The notes: a model not told the origin generated them from the sequence alone. 64,000 nt of DNA from Nocardiopsis potens DSM 45234 (GCF_000341105.1 NZ_ANBB01000003.1:1-64000), one strand, 5' to 3'; shown: positions 18,227 through 30,133, numbered from the stretch's first letter. A program made the numbers and translations.

Positions 18227-18239
18227 CGGCGGGACCTCC

Positions 18240-20291
18240 CTATTCGCTGTCCAGGAGCTCGTCTGGGGCGGAAATGGGCGCCGCCCCGGGGAGCGGCGCG
18301 GGCCGGGGAGGCGGCGCGGCGGGGGCAGGGCCGCTCCGCCCGGCACGCGGCGGGGGGATGACGTCGGAACCGGCGGGGGCGGGGCGCCGCGCGGCCGCCG
18401 CGGGCGGCGCGGCGTGATCGGTGAGCAGGGCGATGTCGAAGGGGTCGCCGTGCCCGGTGTGCATCGGGTCGGAAATGTCGGTGTCGGTGGATTCCATGCG
18501 CCACTCGTGCAAACGCCGCGGAAGATCGGCGATCTCCGCGGCGCTCAGTGAAAGGTCGCCGCGGTAAAACAACTTATCGAAAATCGGCGGCCCGTTCCAT
18601 GGGAGCAACGGCTCTTTCCCGCCACCTCCGCCCCGCCTTTCCCGGTAGCCGTCCCGGGCGGCCCCCGGCCGGTGCGGGCCGGCGCCGGGGCGGGCGATCC
18701 GCCACACCAGCGTCGGCACCCCCGCCTCCAGCGCGGCGATCAGGGCGAGCGCCGCACCGGCCCCGTCCGCCCCGGTGTCCACGGTGCACACCGCGATCCG
18801 CGGGTCGGCCAGCGCGTCGTGCGCGCGGCCCGGCGGCACCGCCGGGGGCAGGCCGCGCAGCCGCCCCGCCCCCTCCCGGGCGGCCCGCTCCAGCCGCCGC
18901 CGCATTCGCAGCCGCGCCCCGCTCCAATGCGGCGCGAACGATCTCTCATAGGAATGCAGCACGATGCGGTAAGCGCTGCCGAGCCGCTCCCCGTGCGGGC
19001 TGGCCGGGGTCCGCACCCGCCAGTGCGCAATTCCTCCGGAAAGCAGTAGAGGGAGCGGAAGGTAGAAATCCAGCGTCATCGGAACCGGGGGCGGATAAGG
19101 GCCGCGGCCGAGGAGGAGCTCGGCCTCCCGGACGATCTCCAGCGCCTCGCCGGGCAGCTCCGCCTCGCCGACGCGCGCGGTCCGCGCCGGGGTGGAGGAG
19201 CCGCCCGCCCGGAGCCGGGAGCGCACCTCGTAGCGGGGCCCGCGGCCGCCGGGCAGCGGCTCGGCGACGATCTCCAGCCGGGCCGCTGCCAGCGGCCGGG
19301 GCGCGGGGCGGGCGCGCAGCCGCCGCAGCGCCTCCCCGGGCACCTCCTCCGGGCCGCGCGAGTCGGCGTAGCCGCGCAGCGGCCCCCGCGCGGCGGGCCG
19401 GAGCTTGGCGACCTCCTCGGCGAAGACCACCTCCGGCGGGAGCCCGTCCGTCCCGGGCGCCAGCTCCCTGAGGTGGTCGAAGGCCTCCAGCGCGGTGCGG
19501 AAGCCGACCGCCTCCAGCGGGCGCTCCCGGGTCGCCGACCGGTAGGCCGGCAGCACCCCGGTGAAGGCCGTGCGCCCCAGGAAGGACTCCGCCTCGGCCA
19601 GTTCGGCGTCGGCGACCAGGTGGGAGATGGACGGGATGGACTCCACCGGGGTCATCGCGGCGAGCAGCCCGTCGGCGCCGGGGCCCGCGCCGAACAGCGA
19701 GCTGCGCACGATGCCCACCACCCCGCCGTCGTCGTCGGCGCGCACGCCGCACCCGCTGAACCCCTGGGTGATCCGGACCGGCTGGTCCGCGGCCAGGTTC
19801 AGCTGCGCGGCCCCCTCGAACAGGCCGTAGCCGGCCACCTGGGCCGCGGCGACCAGCCCGTGCGGCGCCTGGTCGCCGAGGAGCGAGGGGTGGCCGCGGA
19901 TCCGGACCGGCAGCGGCCGCCCGGTCCGCTCGATCCGGGACATCCGGGCGAGCAGCCGGGCGGGTTCGGGGTCGGCGCCGGCGCCGGGGGCGAGCCGGAG
20001 CAGGGCGGTGTCCCCGGCGGCGTCCCAGGCCTCCCCGATCAGGTGCGCGGTGCGCCGGGTGAAACCGCAGGGGCCGGGGACGTCCACCTCCAGTGCGGTG
20101 CCGTCCGCGGGCGCGCCGGCCCGCCGCGGCCGGAGCAGTGCGGCGTCGACCACGTGCGCGCAGGTGAGGACCGTGCCCCCGGGCAGGGCGACGCCGCCGC
20201 CCGCCACCGTCCCGTCGACGGCCGGGATCCGCACCTGCCAGGCGGGGGAGGGCAGAGGTGAGGAACGGAGGGTGGGAGAAGGAGAGGCCAC
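18240..20291 (-). CDS. Trypsin-like protease fused to a VMAP domain
   Basis: A 683-residue protein. Residues ~17-215 form an S1 chymotrypsin-fold protease with the catalytic set H46 (VLTCAHVVD), D94 (AAGDTALLRL) and S179 (QGFSGCGV). No signal peptide is seen, so it should act in the cytosol. A middle region (~220-400) links to a C-terminal VMAP-type region (~400-640), which includes AVCTVDTGADGAGAALALIA and ends near LPRRLHEWRMES. VMAP (vWA-MoxR-associated protein) is the adaptor of ternary NTP-dependent conflict systems, with the trypsin domain as effector. The start is a GTG with no strong ribosome site. It is the first gene of the operon with MoxR and the NB-ARC/TPR protein. Confidence 0.85.
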   Translation of the reverse strand: MASPSPTLRSSPLPSPAWQVRIPAVDGTVAGGGVALPGGTVLTCAHVVDAALLRPRRAGAPADGTALEVDVPGPCGFTRRTAHLIGEAWDAAGDTALLRLAPGAGADPEPARLLARMSRIERTGRPLPVRIRGHPSLLGDQAPHGLVAAAQVAGYGLFEGAAQLNLAADQPVRITQGFSGCGVRADDDGGVVGIVRSSLFGAGPGADGLLAAMTPVESIPSISHLVADAELAEAESFLGRTAFTGVLPAYRSATRERPLEAVGFRTALEAFDHLRELAPGTDGLPPEVVFAEEVAKLRPAARGPLRGYADSRGPEEVPGEALRRLRARPAPRPLAAARLEIVAEPLPGGRGPRYEVRSRLRAGGSSTPARTARVGEAELPGEALEIVREAELLLGRGPYPPPVPMTLDFYLPLPLLLSGGIAHWRVRTPASPHGERLGSAYRIVLHSYERSFAPHWSGARLRMRRRLERAAREGAGRLRGLPPAVPPGRAHDALADPRIAVCTVDTGADGAGAALALIAALEAGVPTLVWRIARPGAGPHRPGAARDGYRERRGGGGGKEPLLPWNGPPIFDKLFYRGDLSLSAAEIADLPRRLHEWRMESTDTDISDPMHTGHGDPFDIALLTDHAAPPAAAARRPAPAGSDVIPPPRAGRSGPAPAAPPPRPAPLPGAAPISAPDELLDSE

Positions 20292-20356
20292 CGTTGAGCG
20301 GTCACTTTCTTCGGTTGTCGGGGGTGATTCGGTTGGCTCCTAATTGTTCCCGCCGT

Positions 20357-20392
20357 TGGTGATGAATACGCTATGTAGGGGTGTCATCACCA
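20357..20392. promoter_or_regulatory. Operator-like inverted repeat before the VMAP operon
   Basis: TGGTGATGA (20357-20365) and TCATCACCA (20384-20392) are perfect 9-base arms separated by 18 bp. The spacer contains a minus-strand TAGCGT that could be the -10 of the operon, so a bound dimer would block RNA polymerase. A direct repeat TTCGGTTG also occurs at 20310-20317 and 20328-20335. Confidence 0.5.
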
Positions 20393-20446
20393 GAAATTCA
20401 CCACTGACATGCGGAGCCGCCCCGCCCGGGCGGCGGTCCCGACGCC

Positions 20447-20478
20447 GCGGCCCCGCCGGAGCGCTCCGACGGGGCCGC
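20447..20478. terminator. GAGCGCTC-centred hairpin after the aldehyde dehydrogenase gene
   Basis: A 32-bp inverted repeat with one mismatch, centred on GAGCGCTC (20459-20466 region), lies downstream of the aldehyde dehydrogenase stop on the minus strand. It is one of at least three similar palindromes in the window. Confidence 0.55.
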
Positions 20479-20534
20479 CGCGCCGAGGAGGTCGGGGGAG
20501 GCCGGGCGCCCCGGCCGCCCGGCCGCCCGGCCGG

Positions 20535-21971
20535 TCAGCCCAGGGTCACGATGGACTTGTGCTCCAGGTACTCCTCCAGGCCCTCGGGGCCGAACTCCCG
20601 CCCCAGGCCGCTGGCCTTGTAGCCGCCGAACGGGGTGTTCACGTCGATGTTGAAGACGTTCACCCCGAACGTCCCGGCGCGGATCCGGCGGGCCAGGGCC
20701 AGGCCGCGCTCCGGGTCGGCGGTCCAGACCGAGCCGGCCAGCCCGTAGTCGCTCTCCTCGGCCAGCCGGACCGCCTCCTCCTCGCCGTCGTAGGGGATCA
20801 CCGCCAGCACCGGGCCGAAGATCTCCTCCCGGGCGATGCGCATCCCGTTGTGCGCGTCGGCGAAGACGGTCGGCTCGACGTAGTGGCCCCGGTCCAGGCC
20901 GTCCGGGCGGCCGCCGCCGGCGGTGATCCGGGCGCCCTCGGCGACCCCCGAGGCGATGTAGCCCTCCACCCGCTCGCGCTGCCGCTCCGAGACCAGCGGG
21001 CCGATCTCGGTCGCCGGGTCGGCGGGGTCCCCCACGGCCAGCGCGGCGACCCGCTCGGTGACCGCCTCGACCACCTCGGCGTAGCGGGACCGCGGGGCGA
21101 GGATCCGCGCCTGGGCGATGCACGCCTCGCCGTTGTTGAGCAGTGCGGTCAGCGGCAGCATCGCGGTGTACCCGGCCAGGTCGGCGTCGTCCAGGAGGAT
21201 CGCGGCGGACTTGCCGCCCAGCTCCAGGCTGCACCCCTTGAGCGCTTCGCCGCAGAGCGCCCCGATCCGCCGCCCGGCCGCGGTCGACCCGGTGAAGGCC
21301 ACGTGGTCCACCCCGGGGTGGGCGACCAGGTGCTCCCCGGCCTCCCGCCCGGCCGCGACGATGTTGAGCACGCCCGGCGGGACCCCGGCCTCCTCGGCCA
21401 GCTCGGCGAGCGGGTAGGGGTCCAGCGCGGTCTCGGGGGCCGGCTTGACCACCACGGTGCACCCGGCGAGCAGCGCCGGAGCCACCTTCGCCATGATCAG
21501 GAACTGCGGGACGTTCCACGGCACCACCGCGGCCACCACGCCGGCCGGCTCCCGCTCGACGTGCACCGGGCCGAGCAGCCCCGGCCGGGTCTCCCGCCAG
21601 GTGAAGTCCTCGGCCAGCCCCGCGTAGTAGGCCAGGGTCTGCTGCGGGACCGGCACCTGGGCCAGCCGGGAGAAGGAGATCGGGCAGCCCATCTCGGCGG
21701 TGATCAGCTCCGCGAGCTCATCGGAGCGCTCCAGGTAGCCCTCGGCCAGGCGGGCCAGGACCGCGGCCCGCTCCGCGGGGTCCGTCCGCGGCCAGGGGCC
21801 GGTGTCGAACGCCCGCCGGGCGGCCGCCACGGCCCGGTCCATGTCCGCCGCGGTCCCCTCCGGGGCCCGGCCGACCGCCTCCCCGCTGTGCGGTGAGGCG
21901 ACCTCGATCGTCTCGGCGGAGGCGGGCTCGGTCCACTCGCCGCCGATGTAGAGCCGGTCGTGTTCGCGCAT
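20535..21971 (-). CDS. NAD(P)-dependent aldehyde dehydrogenase
   Basis: A 478-residue enzyme of the ALDH superfamily, oxidising an aldehyde to the acid. Catalytic residues are all present: C284 (NNGEACIAQ), general base E250 (SLELGGKS) and N153 (PWNVP). The nucleotide motif FTGSTAAG is at 227-234. The closing VNTPFGGYKASGLGREFG is typical. Length is normal. GGAGG lies six bases before the ATG. The gene is divergent from dnaE, and a KstR-like half-palindrome sits in its promoter. The substrate could be a steroid/fatty aldehyde or betaine aldehyde; sequence alone does not decide. Confidence 0.92.
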   Translation of the reverse strand: MREHDRLYIGGEWTEPASAETIEVASPHSGEAVGRAPEGTAADMDRAVAAARRAFDTGPWPRTDPAERAAVLARLAEGYLERSDELAELITAEMGCPISFSRLAQVPVPQQTLAYYAGLAEDFTWRETRPGLLGPVHVEREPAGVVAAVVPWNVPQFLIMAKVAPALLAGCTVVVKPAPETALDPYPLAELAEEAGVPPGVLNIVAAGREAGEHLVAHPGVDHVAFTGSTAAGRRIGALCGEALKGCSLELGGKSAAILLDDADLAGYTAMLPLTALLNNGEACIAQARILAPRSRYAEVVEAVTERVAALAVGDPADPATEIGPLVSERQRERVEGYIASGVAEGARITAGGGRPDGLDRGHYVEPTVFADAHNGMRIAREEIFGPVLAVIPYDGEEEAVRLAEESDYGLAGSVWTADPERGLALARRIRAGTFGVNVFNIDVNTPFGGYKASGLGREFGPEGLEEYLEHKSIVTLG

Positions 21972-21990
21972 CAGGCCTCCAAAGCAGAAC

Positions 21991-22004
21991 GAGAACAGGT
22001 TTCA
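21991..22004. promoter_or_regulatory. Possible TetR/KstR-type operator of the aldehyde dehydrogenase gene
   Basis: GAGAACAGGTTTCA matches the KstR consensus TnnAACnnGTTnnA except at the first base. It lies 20 bases upstream of the start codon. This is a weak match and should be treated as a candidate. Confidence 0.3.
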
Positions 22005-22162
22005 GTTTGCCTCGGAGGGGCGGAACCCGCCAGGGTCGTTCCACCGCCCGCCGGGCGAACGGGTTCCGCCCTCCGGGCCGGCTCCGGCCGGCCGCCGGCG
22101 AATGCGGCCGCCGCCACCGGGACCCGCGGCGCGGACGCGCCCATCCACAGCCGGGGGCGGCG

Positions 22163-22168
22163 TAGGCT
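22163..22168 (+). promoter_or_regulatory. Candidate -10 of dnaE
   Basis: TAGGCT sits 49 bases before the dnaE ATG and would give a leader of about 43 bases. A -35 is not evident. Confidence 0.35.
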
Positions 22169-22217
22169 CGTGAGGCGTCCTCTGTCCCACCGATCCGCAT
22201 AACGGGGTAACCGAGCC

Positions 22218-25742
<3,525 letters not shown>

Positions 25743-25746
25743 GCGG

Positions 25747-25784
25747 CCGCCGGGGGCGCGGGCACCCGCCCGCGCCCCCGGCGG
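25747..25784. terminator. Bidirectional terminator after dnaE
   Basis: A 17-bp perfect stem (25747-25763 with 25768-25784) with loop ACCC lies between dnaE and a convergent gene. It is entirely GC, with no U-tract. Confidence 0.65.
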
Positions 25785-25822
25785 GGCACCCGCCCCGCGG
25801 GCGCGGGGCGGGCTCCGCGCGG

Positions 25823-26380
25823 TCAGCCGGACATGGCGGCCCCCTGCGGCCAGGACCGGAGGATGTCGAGCCGGCCGCCCTGCCGGGCGGTCTCCTCCAG
25901 CACGTGCAGCAGCACCCAGCGCAGCGTCACCCGGGCGCCGCCCTGCTGCACCAGCCGGGCCCCGGCGCGCTGCTCCAACCGGGCGGTGACCGCCCGTGAG
26001 CGCGCGCACTGCGCGTCGTACTCGTCCAGCAGGACCGCGAGCGGGCGCGGCGGGCCGTCCGCCCGCCCGCCGCCCGTGCACCCTTCCGCCGGGCGCGGGA
26101 CCCGGTCCGGGCGGCCCAGCATCACCACCTCGAACCAGTGGTGCTCCACCCAGGTGAGGTGGGCCGCCACGGCGTGCGGGGAGAGCGGGGCCGGATGCGC
26201 GGGCGGCCGCTCGCCCAGCTCCGCGCAGAGCGCGCGGACCGCGGCGCGCTGCCGGTCCAGATAGGCCGAGACCATGGTGGCCTCGTCCGCGGCCGACGGC
26301 AGCGCGGGGCGGCGCGCCCGGCGCCGGGCGGCGGGGGTCGGTCGGAGAGGCCTCACATTGCTGTCCACCGGTGTGTTCAT
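25823..26380 (-). CDS. DinB-superfamily (DUF664-like) protein
   Basis: A 185-residue four-helix protein of the DinB/YfiT type. Residues ~35-180 include ATMVSAYLDRQRAAVRAL, the metal-ligand histidine region HLTWVEHHWFEVVMLG (about 94-109), and a final HVLEETARQGGRLDILR (about 160-176) supplying the third histidine. The family includes metal-dependent thiol transferases and mycothiol-dependent isomerases; the reaction here is unknown. The first 30 residues are Arg/Pro-rich. The ATG at 26380 follows CACAAT (26387-26392) by seven bases, suggesting a leaderless transcript. It is convergent with dnaE. Confidence 0.82.
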   Translation of the reverse strand: MNTPVDSNVRPLRPTPAARRRARRPALPSAADEATMVSAYLDRQRAAVRALCAELGERPPAHPAPLSPHAVAAHLTWVEHHWFEVVMLGRPDRVPRPAEGCTGGGRADGPPRPLAVLLDEYDAQCARSRAVTARLEQRAGARLVQQGGARVTLRWVLLHVLEETARQGGRLDILRSWPQGAAMSG

Positions 26381-26479
26381 GCGGTCATTGTGAACACCGC
26401 CCCCGGCGGGGACCACTGGTTTTCCCGGTCGCGGACCGGGATAGATTCGATGCAGCGGAACGGAAGGGGGCACCGGCCG

Positions 26480-27151
26480 ATGGTGCGCAGACGGTGGACC
26501 GCGGGAGTCGCGGTCCTGGCGGCGGTCGCGCTGCTCGGCATCCCCCTCGGGGCGCTGTGGTGGGGGATCTCCCCCCGGCCCGAGGTCACCGTCGGCGACG
26601 GCGGGGCGGTGCTGCCCTACCCGGCGACCGAGGCCTCCTTCGCGGTCCAGGGCCGCTACGCGCTCATCGCGGCCGGCGCCGGCATGCTCACCGGCTACTG
26701 CTCCTACCTGGCCCAGTACGGCCTGGCGCGGCGCGCCGCCGAGCGGCCGGGCGGCGGGCCCGTGCCGGACCTGCGGATGGCCTGCCTCACCGGGCTGACC
26801 GCCGGGTCGGTCATCGGGGCGCTGCTGCTCTGGGGGACCGGGGTCCTCCTGGACGGGGACGCCCTCGGCCGGGCCCTGGCCGGGGCCGAGCCCGGCGACG
26901 TGATCACCGACCGGATCCGCCTGGACGCCCTGGGCGCGCTGGTGGTCTGGCCGTTCGTCGCGGTGCTGCAGTACGGGCTGTTCGACGCGGTCAGCATCTG
27001 GCGCCGCGACCTGCCCACCGACGGCGTCCCCGCGCCGCCGCCCGTCCCGGAGGAGCCCGCCGTCCCGGCCCCGGCCCCCGCGGCCCCCGGGGACGCGCCC
27101 GCCCCGCCCGCCGGCCCCACCGCCGAGACCGGGGCCGAGCGCCCTTCCTGA
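26480..27151 (+). CDS. Four-helix membrane protein, DUF2567-like
   Basis: A 223-residue membrane protein of unknown function. Predicted helices: ~8-32 (WTAGVAVLAAVALLGIPLGA), ~60-80 (ALIAAGAGMLTGYCSYLA), ~100-125 and ~150-172. The short loop after helix 1 reads WWGISPRPEVTVGDGGAVL, reminiscent of actinobacterial DUF2567 proteins. The C-terminal 45 residues are Pro/Ala-rich and cytoplasmic. The ATG at 26480 has AAGGGGG nine bases upstream; ATG 26450 is in frame but lies too close to the TAGATT element (26442-26447). It is divergent from the DinB-like gene. Confidence 0.7.
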   Translation: MVRRRWTAGVAVLAAVALLGIPLGALWWGISPRPEVTVGDGGAVLPYPATEASFAVQGRYALIAAGAGMLTGYCSYLAQYGLARRAAERPGGGPVPDLRMACLTGLTAGSVIGALLLWGTGVLLDGDALGRALAGAEPGDVITDRIRLDALGALVVWPFVAVLQYGLFDAVSIWRRDLPTDGVPAPPPVPEEPAVPAPAPAAPGDAPAPPAGPTAETGAERPS

Positions 27152-27298
27152 CCCGTCCGCCCTCCGCCGGGGCTCCCGCGGTCTCGGGGAGCCGTCCGGT
27201 CCTTCCGCGGAGCCGGTCGGCGCCGCTCCCCGGCCGCGGTCCGAAACCGGCCGCCGAGGCCGGGCCGTCCACCCCCCTTGACCCGTTCGCCCTCCGCC
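27149..27298. repeat. 20-bp direct repeat, copies at 27149-27168 and 27279-27298
   Basis: TGACCCGTCCGCCCTCCGCC at the stop of the membrane-protein gene recurs 130 bp later with one change. The intervening sequence has no gene, so this may be a small duplication remnant. The rest of the 266-bp gap up to 27417 shows nothing further. Confidence 0.5.
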
Positions 27299-27417
27299 AT
27301 GCTCCTTGCGGCCCGGCCGAGGCGCCCGGTTCCTCCGCGCCGCCGGCGATGCGCCCGGCCGCATTGCGGGAGGGGCACGGCGGCAGAGGCCCGATGCGCC
27401 CGGAGGGTCGGCCGTGT

Positions 27418-28524
27418 TCAGCGCGGGCGGTGCCGGGCCGCGGTGGTCGGGTCGCCGTCACCGCGCCAGGTCCCGCTCCCGCCGTCCCCGGAGAAGTCGC
27501 CGCCCAGGTCGCCGTCGGGCCGGCCGAAGCCGCGCCCCACGGCCGCGGCGAACGACCGGACCAGCGCGAGCTCGCGCAGCTCCGGCGGCTCCGGGGAGTC
27601 GGCGCGGCGGCGCAGCGACCGGAAGCCCAGCAGGGCGGTGGAGCGCAGAGCCGCCGCCGGTCCGCCGGCCGGCCCGGCGCGGCCCGCCTCGGCCAGCAGC
27701 GCGTCCCCGGCGAGGGTGCGCGGGCCGAGCCGCCCGCCGGTGGCCCGGTAGGCGCCGTGCACGGTGAACCAGCCGGCGTACAGCGCGAGGGCGACCGGGG
27801 CGACCCGGGGCGAGGGCACCGAGGCCAGGGCGGTGCCGGCGGCGACGGCGCCGCACAGCACCGGGCCGCTGAGCGCGCCCACCGCGCGGCGGGACAGGTG
27901 CAGGTGGAACGGGTAGGTCAGGAGCAGCCCGGCGCAGAGCACCGACCAGACCCCCTCCGGGCCGGAGGACGGGTGCATCCCCACCACCAGCAGCGCCGGG
28001 CCGAGCACCGCGGCGGCCGCCCCCAGCACGGTGTGCAGGCCGGCGGCGGCGCGCCTGACCCGGCGCACCCCGCGCATCCGCTGCGGCGGGAAGAACAGCC
28101 CGAGGCGGCGGAGCCGCCACAGCACCACGGTCGCCTGGTCGCTCCGGGCGGCGGTGTTCACCAGCTCCTCGGCGCACATGCTGCGCTTGGGGCGCAGCCG
28201 GTCGGCCATCACCCGGGCGGGCGGGCTGAGGGCGCGGATCAGCCGGGCGGCGGCGGACGGCTCGGGGTCGGGGCGGGCCACCGCGCCGTGGCCGCGGGCG
28301 ATCACCCGGCCGCCGAGGTAGAGCTCGGCCAGCGCGACCTCGCCCATCCGCTGCAGGCCGCCGGCGAGCATGCCCAGCTCCAGCGGGGTGAGCTCGTCCG
28401 CGCCGAGGACGGGGCGGCGCGGACCGGACCGGCGCAGCCGGGTGTGGGCGTGGCGCGAGGCGAGGAAACCGAGCAGGGCCGGCACGTGCAGGAGAACCGT
28501 GCCGAGCAGGATCGCCGGGATCAT
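27418..28524 (-). CDS. TIGR04222-domain membrane protein
   Basis: A 368-residue actinobacterial membrane protein. An N-terminal helix (AILLGTVLLHVPALLGFLAS) is followed by a cytoplasmic region with LTPLELGMLAGGLQRMGEVALAEL, the TIGR04222 signature, where a small helical domain precedes the helices. More helices lie at ~170-275. The C-terminus is Gly-rich, though short of the Gly/Cys tails seen in some members. A very strong GAAGGAGG precedes the ATG by five bases; longer frames are excluded. Function is unknown in the family. Confidence 0.85.
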   Translation of the reverse strand: MIPAILLGTVLLHVPALLGFLASRHAHTRLRRSGPRRPVLGADELTPLELGMLAGGLQRMGEVALAELYLGGRVIARGHGAVARPDPEPSAAARLIRALSPPARVMADRLRPKRSMCAEELVNTAARSDQATVVLWRLRRLGLFFPPQRMRGVRRVRRAAAGLHTVLGAAAAVLGPALLVVGMHPSSGPEGVWSVLCAGLLLTYPFHLHLSRRAVGALSGPVLCGAVAAGTALASVPSPRVAPVALALYAGWFTVHGAYRATGGRLGPRTLAGDALLAEAGRAGPAGGPAAALRSTALLGFRSLRRRADSPEPPELRELALVRSFAAAVGRGFGRPDGDLGGDFSGDGGSGTWRGDGDPTTAARHRPR

Positions 28525-28710
28525 CGCGCCTCCTTCACGCGCCCCGCACCGTGTTGTGATGCAGACCACGTTAGAACGGTCGGCGCGCGCTGAAAAGTGC
28601 CCGACGGAAACGGGTCGCCGCAACGTCGCCACGGAGCGTGACGAAAGTGCGGGTGCGCTGCCCGCATCGGGACGCGCGGCCGCGGCCCTGCTCGGAAGTC
28701 GCCCCGGGCG

Positions 28711-28770
28711 GCGGTCTCGGTGCTGCGGTCCGATCAGAGCGCTCGGACGGAGCCGCAACGCCGAGACCGC
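28711..28770. terminator. 60-bp imperfect inverted repeat centred on GAGCGCTC
   Basis: The outer arms GCGGTCTCGG (28711-28720) and CCGAGACCGC (28761-28770) are perfect, and the centre is AGAGCGCTC. It lies 59 bp beyond the YbaK-gene stop (minus strand) in a 304-bp gap that otherwise should hold only the promoter of the TIGR04222 gene. It is probably a terminator. Confidence 0.5.
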
Positions 28771-28828
28771 CGGGGGAGCGGCCGGCGGGGCGTGCTCCGG
28801 GGCCGGTCGCCCTTCTCCCGCCGGCGGT

Positions 28829-29329
28829 CTAAGGGGCGGCGATCGGGCCGGTGGCGGCGCCGGTCAGGCGGACCAGGTCGGCGGGGGAGAGCTCCATCTG
28901 CAGGCCGCGGCGGCCGGCCGAGACGTAGACGGTGCCGTGGCCGGCGGCGGAGGAGTCCACCACGGTGGGCAGCCGCTTGCGCTGGCCGAGCGGGCTGATG
29001 CCGCCGCGCACGTAGCCGGTGCTGCGCTCGGCGGCGGCGGGGTCGGCCATGGCGGCCTTCTTGCCGCCCGCGGCGGCGGCCAGGGCCTTGAGGCTGAGCG
29101 AGGCGCCGACCGGCACCACCGCCACGGTGAGGGCGCCGTCCACCTCGGTGACCAGCGTCTTGAAGACCCGGTCGTGCGGGACGCCGAGCGCGTCGGCGGC
29201 CTCCTCGCCGTAGGACGAGCCGCCGTCCCCGGCGGCCTCGTAGGGGTGCAGGGTGAAGTCGATCTTCGCTCGGGACGCGGCGACCGTGGCGGGGGTTCCC
29301 TTCCCGCCCTTTCCGCCCTTGGCGCTCAC
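28829..29329 (-). CDS. ybaK: Cys-tRNA(Pro)/Cys-tRNA(Cys) deacylase, YbaK type
   Basis: A 166-residue trans-editing hydrolase of the YbaK/ProX fold that clears mischarged Cys-tRNA(Pro). Diagnostic segments: FTLHPYEAAG (~26), DRVFKTLVTEVDGALTVAVVP (~54-74), the lysine-rich active-site turn around AAAGGKKAAMAD, and GYVRGGISPLGQRKRLPTVVD (~104-124). The start is a GTG at 29329. A run of GGKGGKG follows and gives a short basic N-terminus. No related genes adjoin. Confidence 0.9.
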   Translation of the reverse strand: MSAKGGKGGKGTPATVAASRAKIDFTLHPYEAAGDGGSSYGEEAADALGVPHDRVFKTLVTEVDGALTVAVVPVGASLSLKALAAAAGGKKAAMADPAAAERSTGYVRGGISPLGQRKRLPTVVDSSAAGHGTVYVSAGRRGLQMELSPADLVRLTGAATGPIAAP

Positions 29330-29365
29330 GGTGCGAAACGCCTCTTCTCTGTTCCTGGGGTGACG

Positions 29366-29440
29366 GCCTGGGACGGGCCCAGGATAGACGGCCTGAGGCG
29401 GGCCCGGGATGGGCGGCCCGGGACGGGCCCGGGACGGCGG
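29366..29440. repeat. 25-bp tandem repeat, three imperfect copies
   Basis: Units at 29366-29390, 29391-29415 and 29416-29440, each with a GGGCCC-centred dyad (CCTGGGACGGGCCCAGG in the first). It lies between the ferritin stop and the YbaK start on the same strand. Confidence 0.7.
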
Positions 29441-29502
29441 CGGCCGCCCGGCCGGGGCGGCCGGGCGGCCGGAGGACAGGCTCCCGCCGAGCTCCGCGGA
29501 AC

Positions 29503-30072
29503 TCAGACCGTCAGCGCGGGCCCCGCGGTCTCCGGGGCGTCGGCGTCGCCGCCGGTCTCGTCGGGCATCTCGCGGGAGAGCCAGGTCTCCACCTCGAACA
29601 GGGAGCCGCCGGCGGCCCGGTCGACGACGTCCAGAATGGTGGACATCTTGTGCTCCTCCTCGACCTGCTCCTTGAGGAACCACTGGAGGAACTGCTCGCC
29701 GGTGTAGTCGTTCTCCTCGCGGGCGACCCGGGAGAGAACGTGGAACTGCTCGGTGACGCGCTGCTCCTGGGAGAGTGCGAGCGCGACCGGCTCGCGCGGC
29801 GACTGGAACTCGTTCTGGATCTCGTCGGGGCGGGGAATGGAGACCGGAACGTCGCGGTCGATGAGGTAGCGCACGATCATCATCGCGTGGTCGCGCTCCT
29901 CCAGGGCCTGCCGGTAGAAGATCCGCGCGAACTGCGGCAGGTGGCGGTCGTCGTACCAGGTGGCCAGGGCGACGTACTGGTGCGAGGCGGTGAACTCGTG
30001 CCGGACCTGGTCCAGCAGGAGGCGGTGGAACTTGGAAAGGCCGTGCTCGGCGCCGTGTGTCGTAGAAGCCAT
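29503..30072 (-). CDS. Ferritin (BfrB-like iron storage)
   Basis: A 189-residue non-haem ferritin subunit that oxidises and stores iron in a 24-mer. Ferroxidase ligands are in place: E in QVRHEFTASHQY (~22-33), E-x2-H in ALEERDHAMM (~56-65) and the E-rich KEQVEEEHK (~133-141). No haem-binding methionine is evident. Helices extend to ~165, and the C-terminal tail is longer and acidic, as in mycobacterial BfrB. Three IdeR-like boxes stand upstream, so iron-dependent control (activation with iron in the BfrB model) is expected. Confidence 0.93.
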   Translation of the reverse strand: MASTTHGAEHGLSKFHRLLLDQVRHEFTASHQYVALATWYDDRHLPQFARIFYRQALEERDHAMMIVRYLIDRDVPVSIPRPDEIQNEFQSPREPVALALSQEQRVTEQFHVLSRVAREENDYTGEQFLQWFLKEQVEEEHKMSTILDVVDRAAGGSLFEVETWLSREMPDETGGDADAPETAGPALTV

Positions 30073-30133
30073 ACCCCTACGGTAACGTCCGGCAAATCAA
30101 TTGTCGAACAATGGCGCTGGCAATTCTCGTCAC

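Noticed and set aside
12588-20534. Possible FxSxx-COOH RiPP cluster because of the FxsT-like protein
   Set aside because: No radical SAM maturase and no short precursor ending in FxSxx was found in the locus or its gaps.
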